Both the position numbers and the translations under genes were made by a program. Source: Typha latifolia (Eukaryota; Streptophyta; Magnoliopsida; Poales; Typhaceae). From it: DNA of 64,000 nt. Shown in pieces: positions 45,895 to 57,285 of this stretch (positions are counted from its first letter, which is position 1; each line of letters begins with the position of its first letter). The notes beneath the pieces were generated by a model. The model had not been told where the DNA came from, ran no database searches, and saw only the letters and a program-made list of their open reading frames with translations. Location: the NCBI GenBank assembly GCA_019914945.1, contig CM034112.1:6518001-6582000 (forward strand), written 5' to 3'.

Positions 45895-47468
45895 GGCCCC
45901 GTTTGGAGACTAAGTCTCAAACTCGATTAGTTAGTCTCATTTCTTAGTCTTGATTTGAGTACCTTAAATTAGTTTAAGATAATTTGGTGTTTGGTTGTGA
46001 ACTAGTTTAAGAGTGTATTTATTATTTATGATGTAAAAAAGTAAAAAAGTGTTGATTTTGGAGAAAAATAGATGAGATATTGATTTAATTGACAAAATGA
46101 CCCTTCTCATGTAATGATGGTAATCATCATTATAATTTATGAATAATATGTGGTGTCTATAATAGTCATTTGCAAGCTTAAGTGTAATTTTCAAATTATT
46201 TGTTGGCTTAAGTATAATTTATAGGCTTAAATAAATATAAAAGATATATTTGCAGACTTAAATAAATATGAGAGATATATTTGCACGCTTAAAATGAATA
46301 TGTGGTGTCTATAATAGTCATTTGTGGGTTTAAGTATAATTTTCAAATTATTTGCAGGCTTATATGGTGTTTATGATAACAATTTGCTGGCTTAAATGCA
46401 TATAGGAGATATATTTGCTGCCTTGCGTCTTTTATATAAGCCTGCAAATCAAGTCTACAAACTGAACACACTAGGAGCGATTAAGCCCGCAAATTCAGTC
46501 TGCAAACTGAACATATCTTGCGATTAAGCCTGCAAACAGAATTGTTCTCTCCATTTTCATTGCTGAGAGAGAGGAGAGAGGACAGTGATGATGAGATTAG
46601 ACATGATTTAACAAGTCTCGATATATGGACTTATTCTTCTTATTTGCAAACTTCACATTCTAAGTCAGCAAATAATCTGACTAAGCCTGCAAATATATAA
46701 CATATAAGCCTGCAAATGTCAGAGTAGTGACTCATCATGATTTTTTTAATTTTTTTCAAATAAACATCACGTGATATTTATTACACAATTGTTGGATGTG
46801 TACGGTTAATTTATAATAGCAATTTTCTTCCGTACACCTGCAATTTTATTTTTAAGCCCAAAAAACAACGTTTGCTGGCTATTTCTGTAAGCCAGTTAAC
46901 TAGCCTTTGCTGCCTTCTAAGCTCACAAATCAGCCAATTTAGTTAACCTTAACCCCGCAAATTTATTTTTAAGCCTACAAAACAATGTTTTTACACCCTT
47001 TTTAATAACCGACAAGTTACTTTTATTTTATATAATTTTTTATTAAACCTATATTAAATGATATTTTTAGTAAAAATATTTTTTTAATAATTATATTTTA
47101 TCTGCTCAAATTATTTATACTATTTTCCTTTAATTTTTATTGTATTTCTAGAGTTCTCATTACATGAGGACATAATATTTAAAATATAAATATTTGAGTA
47201 TTTTGAAAGAGAGGAGAAAAAAGAGAAGAAAAGATTGACAAGAAAGAGAGAGGAGAGAGGAGAGATAAGATTGACAAGACATTATAGTGATATATGTAAG
47301 TCACGTCAAGAGTAAAATTGGAATCCAATTAAAAATATAATAAAATATATATATTATTTAATTATTTATTGAGGACTGAACTTAATTAAGAAAAATAAAG
47401 TTATTTTAGTGTTTGGTGATCCCTAAACCAATTTAGGGACCTTTCCTAAACCCAAAACAAACGGGGGC
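45895..47468. mobile_element. PIF/Harbinger-like non-autonomous element with TAA target duplication
   Basis: Begins GGCCCCGTTTGG and ends CAAACGGGGGC, an inverted terminal repeat. TAA lies directly outside both ends (45892-45894 and 47469-47471), the 3-bp target typical of Harbinger/Tourist elements. It is 1,574 bp with no transposase. The interior carries many copies of a TTTGCAGGCTTAA-like word in the left half (46160-46400) and of its complement AAGCCTGCAAAT in the right half (46435-46990), so the arms can pair over a long distance. It sits about 100 bp upstream of the CCDC97 exon, in the presumed intron. Confidence 0.7.
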
Positions 47469-47554
47469 TAAAAGTTTATAACTGATATCCACTGTTCTTT
47501 GATTATGGTCTCCATTGGTTCATGTATAAATCTTAAATTTCAATAAAGAGGTAA

Positions 47555-47770
47555 GGAAAGAGGTGATAACTTTATCAACACCTATAAAGCACGGACACCT
47601 CTATTTGGGGGAGGTGTCCATGTCGGACACATGTCAGACGCGGACACGCATCGGGCACGCGAGGGACACGTGTCCGACATGGGTTAGAGGTGTCATGATT
47701 AAAAAATAATAAAGGAAATAGGATACGGTGTGGACACGGCTGAGACACGGCGTGGACACGGTGTATGTTA
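47555..47770. repeat. GGACACG/GTGTCC word cluster
   Basis: About a dozen copies of GGACAC or its complement occur in some 200 bp (GGTGTCCATGTCGGACAC, GGACACGTGTCCGACATG, GTGGACACGG repeated). Both orientations are mixed, as in subterminal repeats of DNA transposons. No element boundary was fixed and there is no gene. Confidence 0.5.
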
Positions 47771-48299
47771 TTGGGCGAAACGAGTCGGGTTTGAATCAAT
47801 TTTCACTAACCCGGATCCACACCCAAAACGAAATAACTAAACCCCCTCATCTCTCAGCCTTGATCAACACCTAGCCCTAAATCCCCAAATCCTCATCCAC
47901 TTAAACCCTCACACCTAAAATCCTCGAGCGGAGTAGTGCGTGCAGCGACAACGACGATCATCTGAGCTAGTCCAAGGCGACGATCGCAACGGGCTGCTGA
48001 GCGAGGGCAACGGGTTGTTGAGCGAGGGTGACGGGCTGTTGGGCGAGGGCGATGGGTTGTTGAGTGAGCGTGACGGGTTGAGCACGATGTGGATAACGGA
48101 CTGCTACGGCGAGATTCTTCTCTGTGTGTGTGTCTCTCTCTCTAATGCTAATCTCTCTTCCTCCCTTCCAGTTTGTAAGGATTTGTGGAGCCATTTATTG
48201 AGAAAGCCCTCTTAATTTCGTGGGACCACCATTTTTTTAAGTGAATATGAGAAGATATGAATAGTTATGATGTAATGTTGATGTTGCTTTCTTAATTAA
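47771..48299 (+). other. Possible leader exon with a short 21-24-bp minisatellite
   Basis: After C-rich and CCCTAAA-containing DNA, 47985-48080 holds four to five units of GGGCTGCTGAGCGAGGGCAAC type. In the frame from 47940 these read as repeated GLLSEGDG. A CT strip follows. It could be the first exon of the gene at 48940, but no splice link is demonstrated and the frame has no known similarity. Confidence 0.35.
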
Positions 48300-48304
48300 A
48301 TTGC

Positions 48305-48845
48305 TCAAGTTTATTTACAAAATTCGTCCTTGTTATTTTCATTTCGCAATTTATTGACAAAAGTTAATTAGATTTCGCAGTTTATTGACAAAATTCGTCA
48401 TTATTATTATATAGATTTCGCAGTTTATTGATAAATTTGTCCTTGTTGTTATTAGGTTTCGCAATATTAACAAAATTCGTCTTTGTTATTTTAGTTTCGT
48501 AGTTTATTGACAAAATTCACCCTTACTGTTAATTAGGTTTCACAGTTTATTGACAAAATTCGTCCTTATTATTATTTAGATTTCGCAGTTTATTGACAAA
48601 AGTCATCTTTGTTATTTAGGTTTCATAGTTTAATGACAAAATTCGTCCTTGTCGTTATTTAGGTTTCTCAGTTTACTGACAAAATTCGTCCTTGTTTTTA
48701 ATTAGGTTTCGTAGTTTATTGATAACATACGTCCTTGTTGTTTTTAGTTCGCAATTTATTGATAACATTAATCCTTATTATTTTGGTTTCGAAGTTGTTA
48801 TTTTGGTTTCGTAGTTTATTAACAATATTTGTACTTGTTTTTTGG
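48305..48845 (+). repeat. Minisatellite of about 45-55-bp units, roughly twelve copies
   Basis: The repeating order is TTTCGCAGTTTATTGACAAA, then ATTCGTCCTTGTT and a TATT-rich spacer with TTAG. Units vary by substitutions (TTTCACAG, TTTCTCAG, TTTCGTAG) and spacer length, so the array is old. It lies just before the coding part of the plant-mobile-domain-like gene, probably in its intron. Confidence 0.85.
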
Positions 48846-48939
48846 ATTTTAATTAGGAAAATTAGACGTATATTTTGTGTGTTGTATACTTAAATACCTG
48901 CTGGATGTTTGAAATATTATGTTCTTATGATTTCTGCAG

Positions 48940-51357
48940 ATAATTTGAATAAATATAATAGCAAAGACAATAAGAGAGATTTCACTAATCGCGGTGAATT
49001 AAAAAGACTTCAATCAAGTCAGACACTTCTATCAAAGAGGAAAAGAGATTCCACTAATCGCGAAAAATTGAAAGAACTTCAATCAAGTCAAACCCTTCTA
49101 TTAAAGAGGAAGAGGGATTCTGATGATAATTTCCAAACTAGTCAAACCCCGCCATCAAAGAAGAAGATTGATAAGGCTATAGAGGGATTTGATTCTCAGA
49201 GTCGGTGGAGAAAATACAGGCTCTTTAAATCATGCTTGATTACTTCACGATGCTATACAAGTAAAATAAGGGAGATGTTCAAGTTCGTTCGTGATCAACA
49301 TTTGGAGATTGCTTCTAAAACACCTTTCAAGTATTTATTTGATTTTTCTGATGTTGCACAAAACACACTCCTTCGAGTGATAATTAAGGGATGGAGTGGA
49401 ACAACATTTATTTTTAAAAAAATTAAGCTTCAGTTGAAGGCAGTAGAAACTACCCTAATTCTTGGATTACCTTTAATTGGTGAAAAGGTAGTCTTTGACA
49501 TGAGCAATCCAAAAGGTGGAAAAGTGAATGAGGAATGGTACGACATTCTTTTTGTAAAGAAACACTTCATTCGTGGAACGACAATAACGAGAAAACAAAT
49601 AGAGATTGTGTTGGGGAAGTTGTTACCTTTGGACGATGAAGAGAGTGTCATTAATTTTGTTAATTTTCATCATTGTTTTATTTTAGCATAGTAATTATGC
49701 TTGCCCCTCAAAGCTTATCCCCTATATTGAAAATCTTCAATATATTTGTAAATATAATTGAGGATTGGCTATCCATGAGTTCCTTTTTCATTCCCTCCAA
49801 TTTACAGTTGAGAAGGTCAACTCCATGATGGCGACGAGGAGTTTGGCCAATGAAATGTTCATGAGTGGATGTACCGTTGTATTGACGGTAATCATGATTA
49901 TGTTGATGATTATAAACCCATTTAGTTTCGATTTTTTTTAACTATCTTTACTTTCCTCGTTATAGGTTTGTTTCCTAGAGCGTTGGCAAATTTTGAAACA
50001 TAATTTCCCTAATATGACTCCCAGAATATTTTGATGGGTTGGTGTTATCAAGTTCCAAAAAGACACTCGAGCAACTCTTATACCTCAATTGAGTGCTAAG
50101 AAGGTAAGTCTAATTAGAAAGATTTTTATTACAGAGTTATCTAATTATGTCCATGTAGCAGTGTAAACGGGTCGAATTAACTCTGACCCGACCCGCTATC
50201 TGACCCGATTCGGATCAGATTTGGATAAAAAATTCCTATCTGATTCGGATACAGATTCAGATACGGATATAATTTTTGAAAAAAAAACCGAGATACGAAT
50301 CCGGATACGGGTCGGATATAATTTTCGAATTCGGATACGGATATCGAATATCTGTTTACCCGTATATTTTTTTAAATGATTTACAGTTTTTAGTTTGGTT
50401 ATTTAAATAGTGAATATGGATATTGTTATTAATAATGTGTTATATATTATTTGTAGAGATTAATTTTTCTAATTTTATATGTATTTGACATACAAAAAAT
50501 TTATTTTTTTAAACTCTTAATTTGTTTATATTAATTATGTCTAAATAAAATATTATAATTCGTTTAAAATTCGATCAACATATGTTTAAGATCTGATCTT
50601 CTATCCGAAAATTATCCATATCTATTTAGTTAGGATATGGTTTTAAATTTTACTATCCGTCTAATATCCGTATCCGGACTAAAAATATGGATCCGGATGT
50701 GAGTTAAGCACTATCTAATCCGTATCCGATCTGTTTTCACCCCTATGTCAATGACATGCTTATATAAACATATGTTTTGCAGATCCTTCCTCCTATTCAG
50801 TTTATTGAAAAGAAAAATTGGTTAAAGGATTGGATTATGGCCCAAGTGAAATTCTACTGAGAATAAAATTTGTACATGTTGAGAAAAGAAAAAGAGTCAG
50901 TCAAGTATAGATTGAGTTGTACACCTAATTGTTTTTATTAGATTATCAATAAGTTTATATATATGCCAAATTTATTTTCTTCAAGATGAATTCAAGTTAG
51001 GACTCCCTAAGGAATAAGAATTATCCATCTACGCGAGCCGAACGAAACAAAAATCATTCATCCGCAATTTATGTGCAGTTGTGGATGATTTGAAGAGACA
51101 AATGAGCCAAATGGAACGAGAAATTATCGAATTGAAGGCTAAAAACATCCAATTCAAGAGATGATTTCAGAAGATAGAAAATGAGAAGGCAGCTAGAACT
51201 GCTGAGTGGACTAGTTCAAGTAGTTCGACATTTGTGGTGGACTTAAATGAGATGTTCAGATTTCAAAGAAGTCCTTACATACTTCGCAGTAGATCCAACA
51301 TTGTTGAGTTGCCTAATGATCATTTTATGTTGGTGGAAGATAGAGAAGACGAAGAGT
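48940..51357 (+). pseudogene. Plant-mobile-domain/DUF1985-like gene, decayed, with intron
   Basis: An acceptor TTTCTGCAG at 48931-48939 precedes a frame that runs to 49691. Its N terminus has two and a half copies of a 21-23-residue basic unit (KRKRDSTNREKLKELQSSQT-type). A conserved-looking core follows: KYRLFKSCLITSRCY, TPFKYLFDFSDVAQNTLLR, GWSGTTFIF and AVETTLILGLPLIGEKVVF, the helical pattern of plant mobile domain and DUF1985 proteins. Later pieces (about 49700-50103, VNSMMATRSLANEMFMSGC and VCFLERWQILKHNFPNMTP) are in shifted frames with stops. A GT-AG intron (50104-50782) holds an hAT MITE. A C-terminal coiled-coil-like part lies at 51080-51400. Function of the family is unclear; the frame breaks suggest a dead copy. 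Confidence 0.5.
50156..50745. mobile_element. hAT-type MITE with 8-bp target duplication
   Basis: Left end TAGCAGTGTAAACGGGTCG and right end CCGATCTGTTTTCACCCCTA are imperfect inverted copies. The flanks TGTCCATG (50148-50155) and TGTCAATG (50746-50753) agree at 7 of 8 positions. The interior is full of GGATACGGAT- and CCGGATACGG-type words in both orientations near the ends. 590 bp, no gene. Plant hAT MITEs with (G)GTGTAAACGGATCGGAT-like ends are common. It lies wholly inside the intron 50104-50782. Confidence 0.75.
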
Positions 51358-51684
51358 TGTTAGGAGAAGGTGATGATAAACTCAAGAGAAGAAGATTGTT
51401 CTCTTAACACAAGATGAAGTAGATAAAAACTTTTTTTCATATACTTGCACAAGATAAGACCACATATATATAGTGGTTTACATGACTCTTAGATATACTA
51501 TATAACTTTTAGTTATCATATATAACTCTTTGATTTCCATCATCTAGAGAATCCAAAGATTACTATCATTTAAAGGTATAGAAAACACTAAGAGTCACCT
51601 CAAAACTAAAGTATTTTTCTTGAATTCTATACTAGCCAATTAATCCAATTGACTAGTCAATTGGGCTAGCTTAATATTCTAACA
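51358..51684 (-). repeat. 3' LTR of the minus-strand copia element
   Basis: On the minus strand it starts TGTTAGAATATTAAGC after a short purine tract, right behind the RNase H stop. The proposed end is CTCCTAACA at 51358, giving an inverted TGTTAG/CTAACA end and 327 bp. The partner LTR is beyond the window, so neither the exact end nor the target duplication can be checked. A pseudogene frame appears to run across this boundary, which leaves the left limit uncertain. Confidence 0.6.
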
Positions 51685-51689
51685 TTTTT

Positions 51690-53940
51690 CTCTTAAGCTA
51701 GACCATTTTCACATCAAGTTTCTTCTTCAATTTGGTGAAGGTATCCATCTTGAGAGCTTTGGTGAATATGTCTGCTAATTGATCTTGAGTCTTGCAATAC
51801 TTGACCTCGATATCATCATCTTTGACCAAATCTCGAATGAAATGATACCTAACTCAAATATCCTTGCTTCTACTATGGAAGACCGGGTTCTTTGTGAGTG
51901 CAATTGCTGATTTGTTATCACAAAATAAATTTGTGCCTTTTCCTTGTGGATGCTTTGAGTTCTTCCAAAATCCACCTTAGCCATAATGCTTGACAACTTG
52001 CTAACGACAAGGCAATATACTCTGCTTCTACAGAAGAGAGAGCGACAACATCTTGCTTCTTTGAAGACCATGAGACTGCACCGGAGCCGACATTGAAAAC
52101 ATAGCCGGAAGTACTCTTGCTATCGTTGGTGCTTCCACCCCAATCACTATCACAATAACCAACTAAATATGAATTGTTAGTACTTTTATAAGTAATACCT
52201 TCATCCAAGGTACCACTAATATATCTCAAAAAAAATTTCCCAGCATTCCAATGACATCTTCTTGGTGTTTCCATGAATCTACTTAAAAGACTAACAGAGT
52301 ACAAAATATTTGGTCTTATACCTGTTAAGTACATGAGACTACCAACAAGACTTCTATAAAGAGTAGCATCCACAGATTTATCATCACCTTGCTTGCTTAA
52401 TTTTAAGCCAACCTCCATTGGTGTGCTTATAGGTGAAACACCTTCCATTCGGAATCTCTTCAAGAGATCCGTTGCATACTTCTTTTGTGAGATGGAAATT
52501 GTCTCCACTTTGTTTAACTTCAATGCCAAGAAAGAAATGTAAAAGTCTCATGTCTGTCATCTCAAATTCATGCATCATGCTTTTCTTGAAAGCTTCACAA
52601 TAATTTGAACTATTGCCAGTGAAGATCAAATCATCAACATAAATGCATGTAATTAAAAACTCACTATGTGTACCTTCTTTGATGTAAAGAGTATGCTCAA
52701 ATGGACACCTCTTGAATCCATTTTTCAAGAAATATCCATCTATGCAACTATACCATACCCTTGGTGCTTGCTTTAAGCCATATAAGGCTTTCTTCAACTT
52801 ACATACTTTATGCTCTTTACCTTTCTTCACGTAGCCTGGAGGTTGATCAATATAGACCTCCTCTTCAAGAACACCATTCAAGAATGCTGATTTGACATCC
52901 ATTTGATGCACCTTCCATTTATTTTGAGCCGCCAAAGCCAAGACCATGCGAATAGTCTCAATTCGAACAACAGGGGCAAAAACTTCGTCGTAGTCAACGC
53001 CATACTTTTGATTGTAGCCTTTTGCTACCAATCGAGCCTTTGCTTCTCAACTTCACCTTTTTCATTCAACTTGGTCTTGTAGATCCATTTAACACCTATT
53101 GATTTGTGCCCAGTAGGAAGATCTACAAGATCCCAAGTATCATTTTTTGTGATTGAATCAATTTTTTGATCCATAGCAAGCCTCCATTTTTGTTGGTCTG
53201 AAGCCTCCTCAAAAGTGATAGGATCTGCATCAAAATAGTGCAAAGTTGCTCATATCATCATATAATACTTCTCTTGCAGCTTCATAGATATCTCTAATGC
53301 TCCTTATCTTCTTTGGTAGAGACTCCGATTATGAAGACGTTGAAGATGACGTGGAAGAAGAAGACGGGGAAGTAGGCGGAGTCCTTTCTTCTTCTCCAAG
53401 ATCACCACCTTGATTTTCTTCTTCACCTGCAAGAATAGAATATTTTTTTTTCTCTTTTCCATCCCATCCCCAAGATTCTCCTTCATTAAATTTTACATCT
53501 CTACTTACAATAACCTTCTTGGTAAGGGGATTAAAGAGTTTATAGGCTTTGGACATTTCACTCCTATAAGAATACATTTTTCAGATTTGTCATCCAATTT
53601 CTTCCTTTTTTTCATCAGGCACATGTACATAGGCAATGCTTCCAAAAATCCTCAAGTGAGCAACACAAGGCTTGTGTCCACTCCAAGCTTCTTAAGGTGT
53701 CATGTCATGCACACTTTTGGAAGTTGCACGATTCAAAAGATAGACTGCACATGCAACGGCTTCGGCCCAAAATGTATTAGGCATCCCTTTTGCCTTTAAC
53801 ATGCTTCTAGCAAGCTCCATAATAGTCTGATTCTTCCTTTCCGCCACTCCATTTTGTTGTGGTGTATAGCGAGTAGTAACTTGATGTTTTATGCCATGCT
53901 TTTTGAAAAAAAAGATAAAATATTGTGAATTATATTCACC
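51690..53940 (-). pseudogene. Ty1/copia integrase C-terminal part, reverse transcriptase and RNase H
   Basis: Minus-strand order: the second half of the integrase core (from 53940; NGVAERKNQTIMELARSML with the catalytic Glu), the integrase C-terminal linker (53300-53580), then RT from about 53240 (WRLAMDQKIDSI, WVYKTK-like GVKWIYKTK). RT continues with GVDYDEVFAPVVRIETIR, QMDVKSAFLNG, the active site YVDD (52641-52630) and HFFLGIEV. RNase H follows (MYLTGIRPNI, GYCDSDWGGSTNDSKSTSG, SSVEAEYIALS) and a D.FTKAL-type end near 51720. Frameshifts near 53030 and 52510 break it. The integrase is split by the gypsy element at 53941. The element begins outside the window on the right. Confidence 0.9.
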
Positions 53941-54293
53941 TGATGCGGACATCACTGATAGGACGCGATGGCGTGTGTACCAGCGCAGGAGGCGCCGACA
54001 GTTGATAATCCCTCATATAGGGATCTGGTTCTGATTTTTATTCATTTAGGGTGTCTTTTGTTTATTTCCTATGTAGGGTATTTTTGCTTAATTCCATTGT
54101 AGGTCTATATATAGAACCGTTATATTTTATTTGAAACTTAATGAAAGTTTATATGATTTATTCTTTAGAGGATTTTGGTGTGAAACCACTTCTTAGGGTT
54201 CTTAGGGTGGAGGTGTGAAACCCCATTCCTTCCCTTCTTATTTTCCTATTTCATCTTTCTCCACCACGTTTTGCATCATTTTGGTATTAGAGC
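53941..54293 (+). repeat. 5' LTR and primer-binding site of the chromovirus
   Basis: The LTR is 53941-54278 with inverted ends TGATGC/GCATCA. Three bases later TGGTATTAGAGC (54282-54293) matches the primer-binding site for initiator methionine tRNA (TGGTATCAGAGC) with one mismatch. A TATATATAG stretch near 54111 could serve as the promoter. Confidence 0.9.
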
Positions 54294-54599
54294 GAAGGAT
54301 CCTAGTTTATGGACGTCCCTTCTCCCGGGTTCTACGCCGCTCCACATTTATTCTTTGCATGACCAATCGCTCCACGAACACCGGAACGTCAAGAAATCCG
54401 GCGTACGACGAGCAAGGAAATTACCGTCGATGAGGAACAAAAAGAATCTGTTGTCATCGCGAAATCACCACCGCGTAAGATCCCAAATCCCAAAAAGTAA
54501 TTATTGTTGCATTATTTAGTGATCTACTGTTTCATCTTTATCTTTATATTTTTAGATTGAAAAAAAAGAGAGAAAACAACACGTCTTTTTTGCTGTAAA

Positions 54600-55401
54600 A
54601 AAAAAAAAAAAAAGAGATGGAACTGACTTATTACCCTAAACTTCTAGACAGATGGAACCAACTTACCCAAGGGAGTAAGTCAGCTAAGGATTACGTTGCG
54701 GCCTTTGATGAATTGCTTGTTCGGTGTAGCGTGATCGAATCAGAAACCGACTTATTACCCTAAACTTCTAGACAGATAGAACCGACTTACCCAAGGGAGT
54801 AAGTCAGCTAAGGATTACGTTGCGGCCTTTAATGAATTGTTTGTTCGGTGTAGCGTGATCGAATCAGAAACCCCTATACAAATCTTGTCCAGATTTAGAG
54901 CTGGCCTACATGAAGAATTGAGAAGTGAACTTTTTGCTCGTAATGTTGATACTTTGGAAAAGGCATACAGCTTAGTTCAAGACTTAGAGGAGTCTAGACC
55001 TAACCACATCCCAAGAAATTATGAAACAAGACCTCAAATTCATAAATCCTCCACAGGTCCTCATCAAGCCAAATCTATTAGTCAATCTTTTAATCGATCT
55101 ACCCCTTAGCCCTTCACAATCCAAGGTAGAATACAAAGGTAAAAACATCGAGAGAGACTTTTCTAAGATTAATCCTCGGGTCAAATGCTATAACTGTCAA
55201 GGCTATGGACATGTTGCTGCAAATTGTGCGAGTCTGTATAAAATAAGTTTAATTGAGGAACCCTTTGAAGAAGACTCTGAGCAAGACTTTGATGGGTATG
55301 TTCACCATGTAAACGGTGAAGAAGGAGATTTTGAAGATGAAGAGGAAGAAAATACCCTAGGATGCCTGAGGCACAGACTCCACAAGGTTACATGTTGTTA
55401 G
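54600..55401 (+). pseudogene. Chromovirus gag
   Basis: Frames at 54837-55109 and 55021-55401, plus a broken upstream part, give YVAAFDELLVRC, ILSRFRAGLHEELRSEL and LEKAYSLVQDLE (the retrotransposon gag core). A zinc knuckle VKCYNCQGYGHVAANC (CxxCxxxxHxxxxC) and an acidic stretch (about residues 70-115 of the second frame) follow. A tandem duplication of 124 bp (54625-54748 and 54749-54872) repeats part of the gag core, and both copies contain a stop after TTATTACCC. Gag forms the particle and binds RNA; this copy is disrupted. Confidence 0.85.
54625..54872 (+). repeat. 124-bp tandem duplication in gag
   Basis: Two consecutive copies from GACTTATTACCC to GAATCAGAAACC that differ at about five positions. 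The more diverged state compared with the 141/142-bp duplication at 36195 suggests an older event. Confidence 0.9.
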
Positions 55402-55434
55402 ATGTGCCCTCTCTCAACCTAAAGTTAATGATGA

Positions 55435-57285
55435 TTGGAGGCGCAGCTCCATTTTCCACCATTCACGAAAATTGGAGGTAAAAATTGTAAAGTAATTGTG
55501 GATAGTGGCAGCTGTATAAATGTCGTGTCCTCCACCATTATTTCAAAACTAAACCTGAGAGCGGTTTCCCATCCTAATCCTTACAAGGTTTCGTGGATCA
55601 ATTCAACCACGCTGGAAATAAAAGAGCGTTGTTTGGTTCCAATTGAATTCACAACTTATACGGATAAAATCTGATGCAATGTATTGACCATGGATGTGGG
55701 TCAAATTATCCTTGGAAGACCTTGGCTATTTGATAATGATGTGCATATTTATGGTCGTTCAAATATCTGCATGTTTGAACACGAGGGTAAGAAAATCAAG
55801 ATTTTTCCATCGCAACCTAGAGGTGCTAAGATGGAAAAGAAGTCTGATCCCATCCACTCGGACAATAAAGTCAGCTTGATTAGTGCGAGAAGCATTGAAT
55901 GCGAGATGAATAAAGGAACTCCTATTTTGATTCTTGCTGTTCGAGAAATCCTGAATGAGCCTAGTGAATCGATTCCTTTTGAAGCCACTGCTGTGATTGA
56001 GGAATTCTCGGATGTCTTTCCAGAGGATCTCCCGGATGAATTGCCACCAATGAGAGATATTCAACATACTATCGATTTCGTCCCGGGTGCATCTCTTCCT
56101 AACTTGTCTCATTACAGACTTAACCCAACTGAACACGCTGAACTCAAACGGCAAGTTGACGAGTTATTGAGAAAAGGCTTTCTAAAGGAAAGCCTAAGCC
56201 CTTGCGCAGTTCCCGCATTGTTAACGCCAAAGAAAGATGGAACCTAACGTATGTGCGTCGACAGCCGCGCTATTAATCGAATAACGGTAAAGTATTGTTT
56301 CCCCATTCCTCGTTTGGATGACATGATGGACATGATGACATGGGCCACGATCTTTTCAAAGATAGATTTAAAAAATGGCTATCACCAAATTCGTATACGC
56401 CCTTGCGATGAATGGAAGACTGCGTTTAAAACAAAAGATGGGTTATATGAATGGACAGTTATGTCTTTTGGCTTGACTAATGCTCCGAGTACTTTCATGA
56501 GAGTGATGACTCAAATATTACGACATTTTATGGGACAATTTTTAGTCGTATACTTTGATGACATCCTTATCTATAGTCGATCTCGGGAGCAACATATAGA
56601 TCATCTTCGTCAAGTCTGCACTATCTTGAGGAGAGAGCAACTGTATGCAAACCCTAAGAAATGTACGTTTCTGACAAACAAAGTTGTTTTCTTGGGTTTC
56701 ATTGGCTATTAAAGAGTGGCCTGAACCCCGTACCATAAGAGACGTGAGAAGTTTTCATAGACTCGCTACCTTCTATCGTCGGTTCATCAAAAGGTTTAGT
56801 ACTATTATGGCTCCAATAACAGAATGCCTCAAGAAAGGTGAATTTGAGTGATCAGCAAGTGCTACTAAAGCTTTCACTGAAATCAAAAAAAAAAATTGTG
56901 GAAACCCGTCATGCGACTCCCCGATTTTACTAAAGTTTTTGAGGTCACTTGTGACGCTTCTGGAGTTGGTATAAGGGGAATCATGAGCCAAGAGGGCCAT
57001 CCAATTGCCTACTTTAGTGAAAAGCTGAATGAAACTAGACAACGATATACCACTTATGATAAGGAATTTTATGTTGTGGTTCAATCTCTTCGCCACTGAA
57101 GGCATTATTTGCTTCCTTAAGAATTTGTAATCTTCTCTGACCATGAAGCTCTTCGCTACCTTAACTCCCAGAAGAAGCTTAATGCTAGACACGGTAGGTG
57201 GGTCGAATTTCTCCAGGACTATACGTACACCTTGCGACACAAGCCCGGAGCAGACAACAAAGCAGCTGATGTACTTAGTCGTCAT
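55435..57285 (+). pseudogene. Chromovirus protease, reverse transcriptase and RNase H
   Basis: Protease: VIVDSGSCINVVS near 55492 (catalytic DSG) and MDVGQIILGRPWLFDND. RT: EFSDVFPEDLPDELPPMRDI, the primer-grip region KKDG then a TAA in place of the usual Trp at 56245, [29 protein letters not shown] (first catalytic Asp), [15 protein letters not shown] and the YFDD active site (56551-56562). RNase [45 protein letters not shown], then stops, VIFSDHEALRYLNSQ and HKPGADNKAADVLSRH. The stops at 56245, about 56711 and 56848 and in RNase H rule out a working polyprotein. Confidence 0.9.

Noticed and set aside
47967..48194. Minus-strand frame of 75 codons with Gln-Pro repeats
   Set aside because: It is the complement of the 21-24-bp minisatellite.
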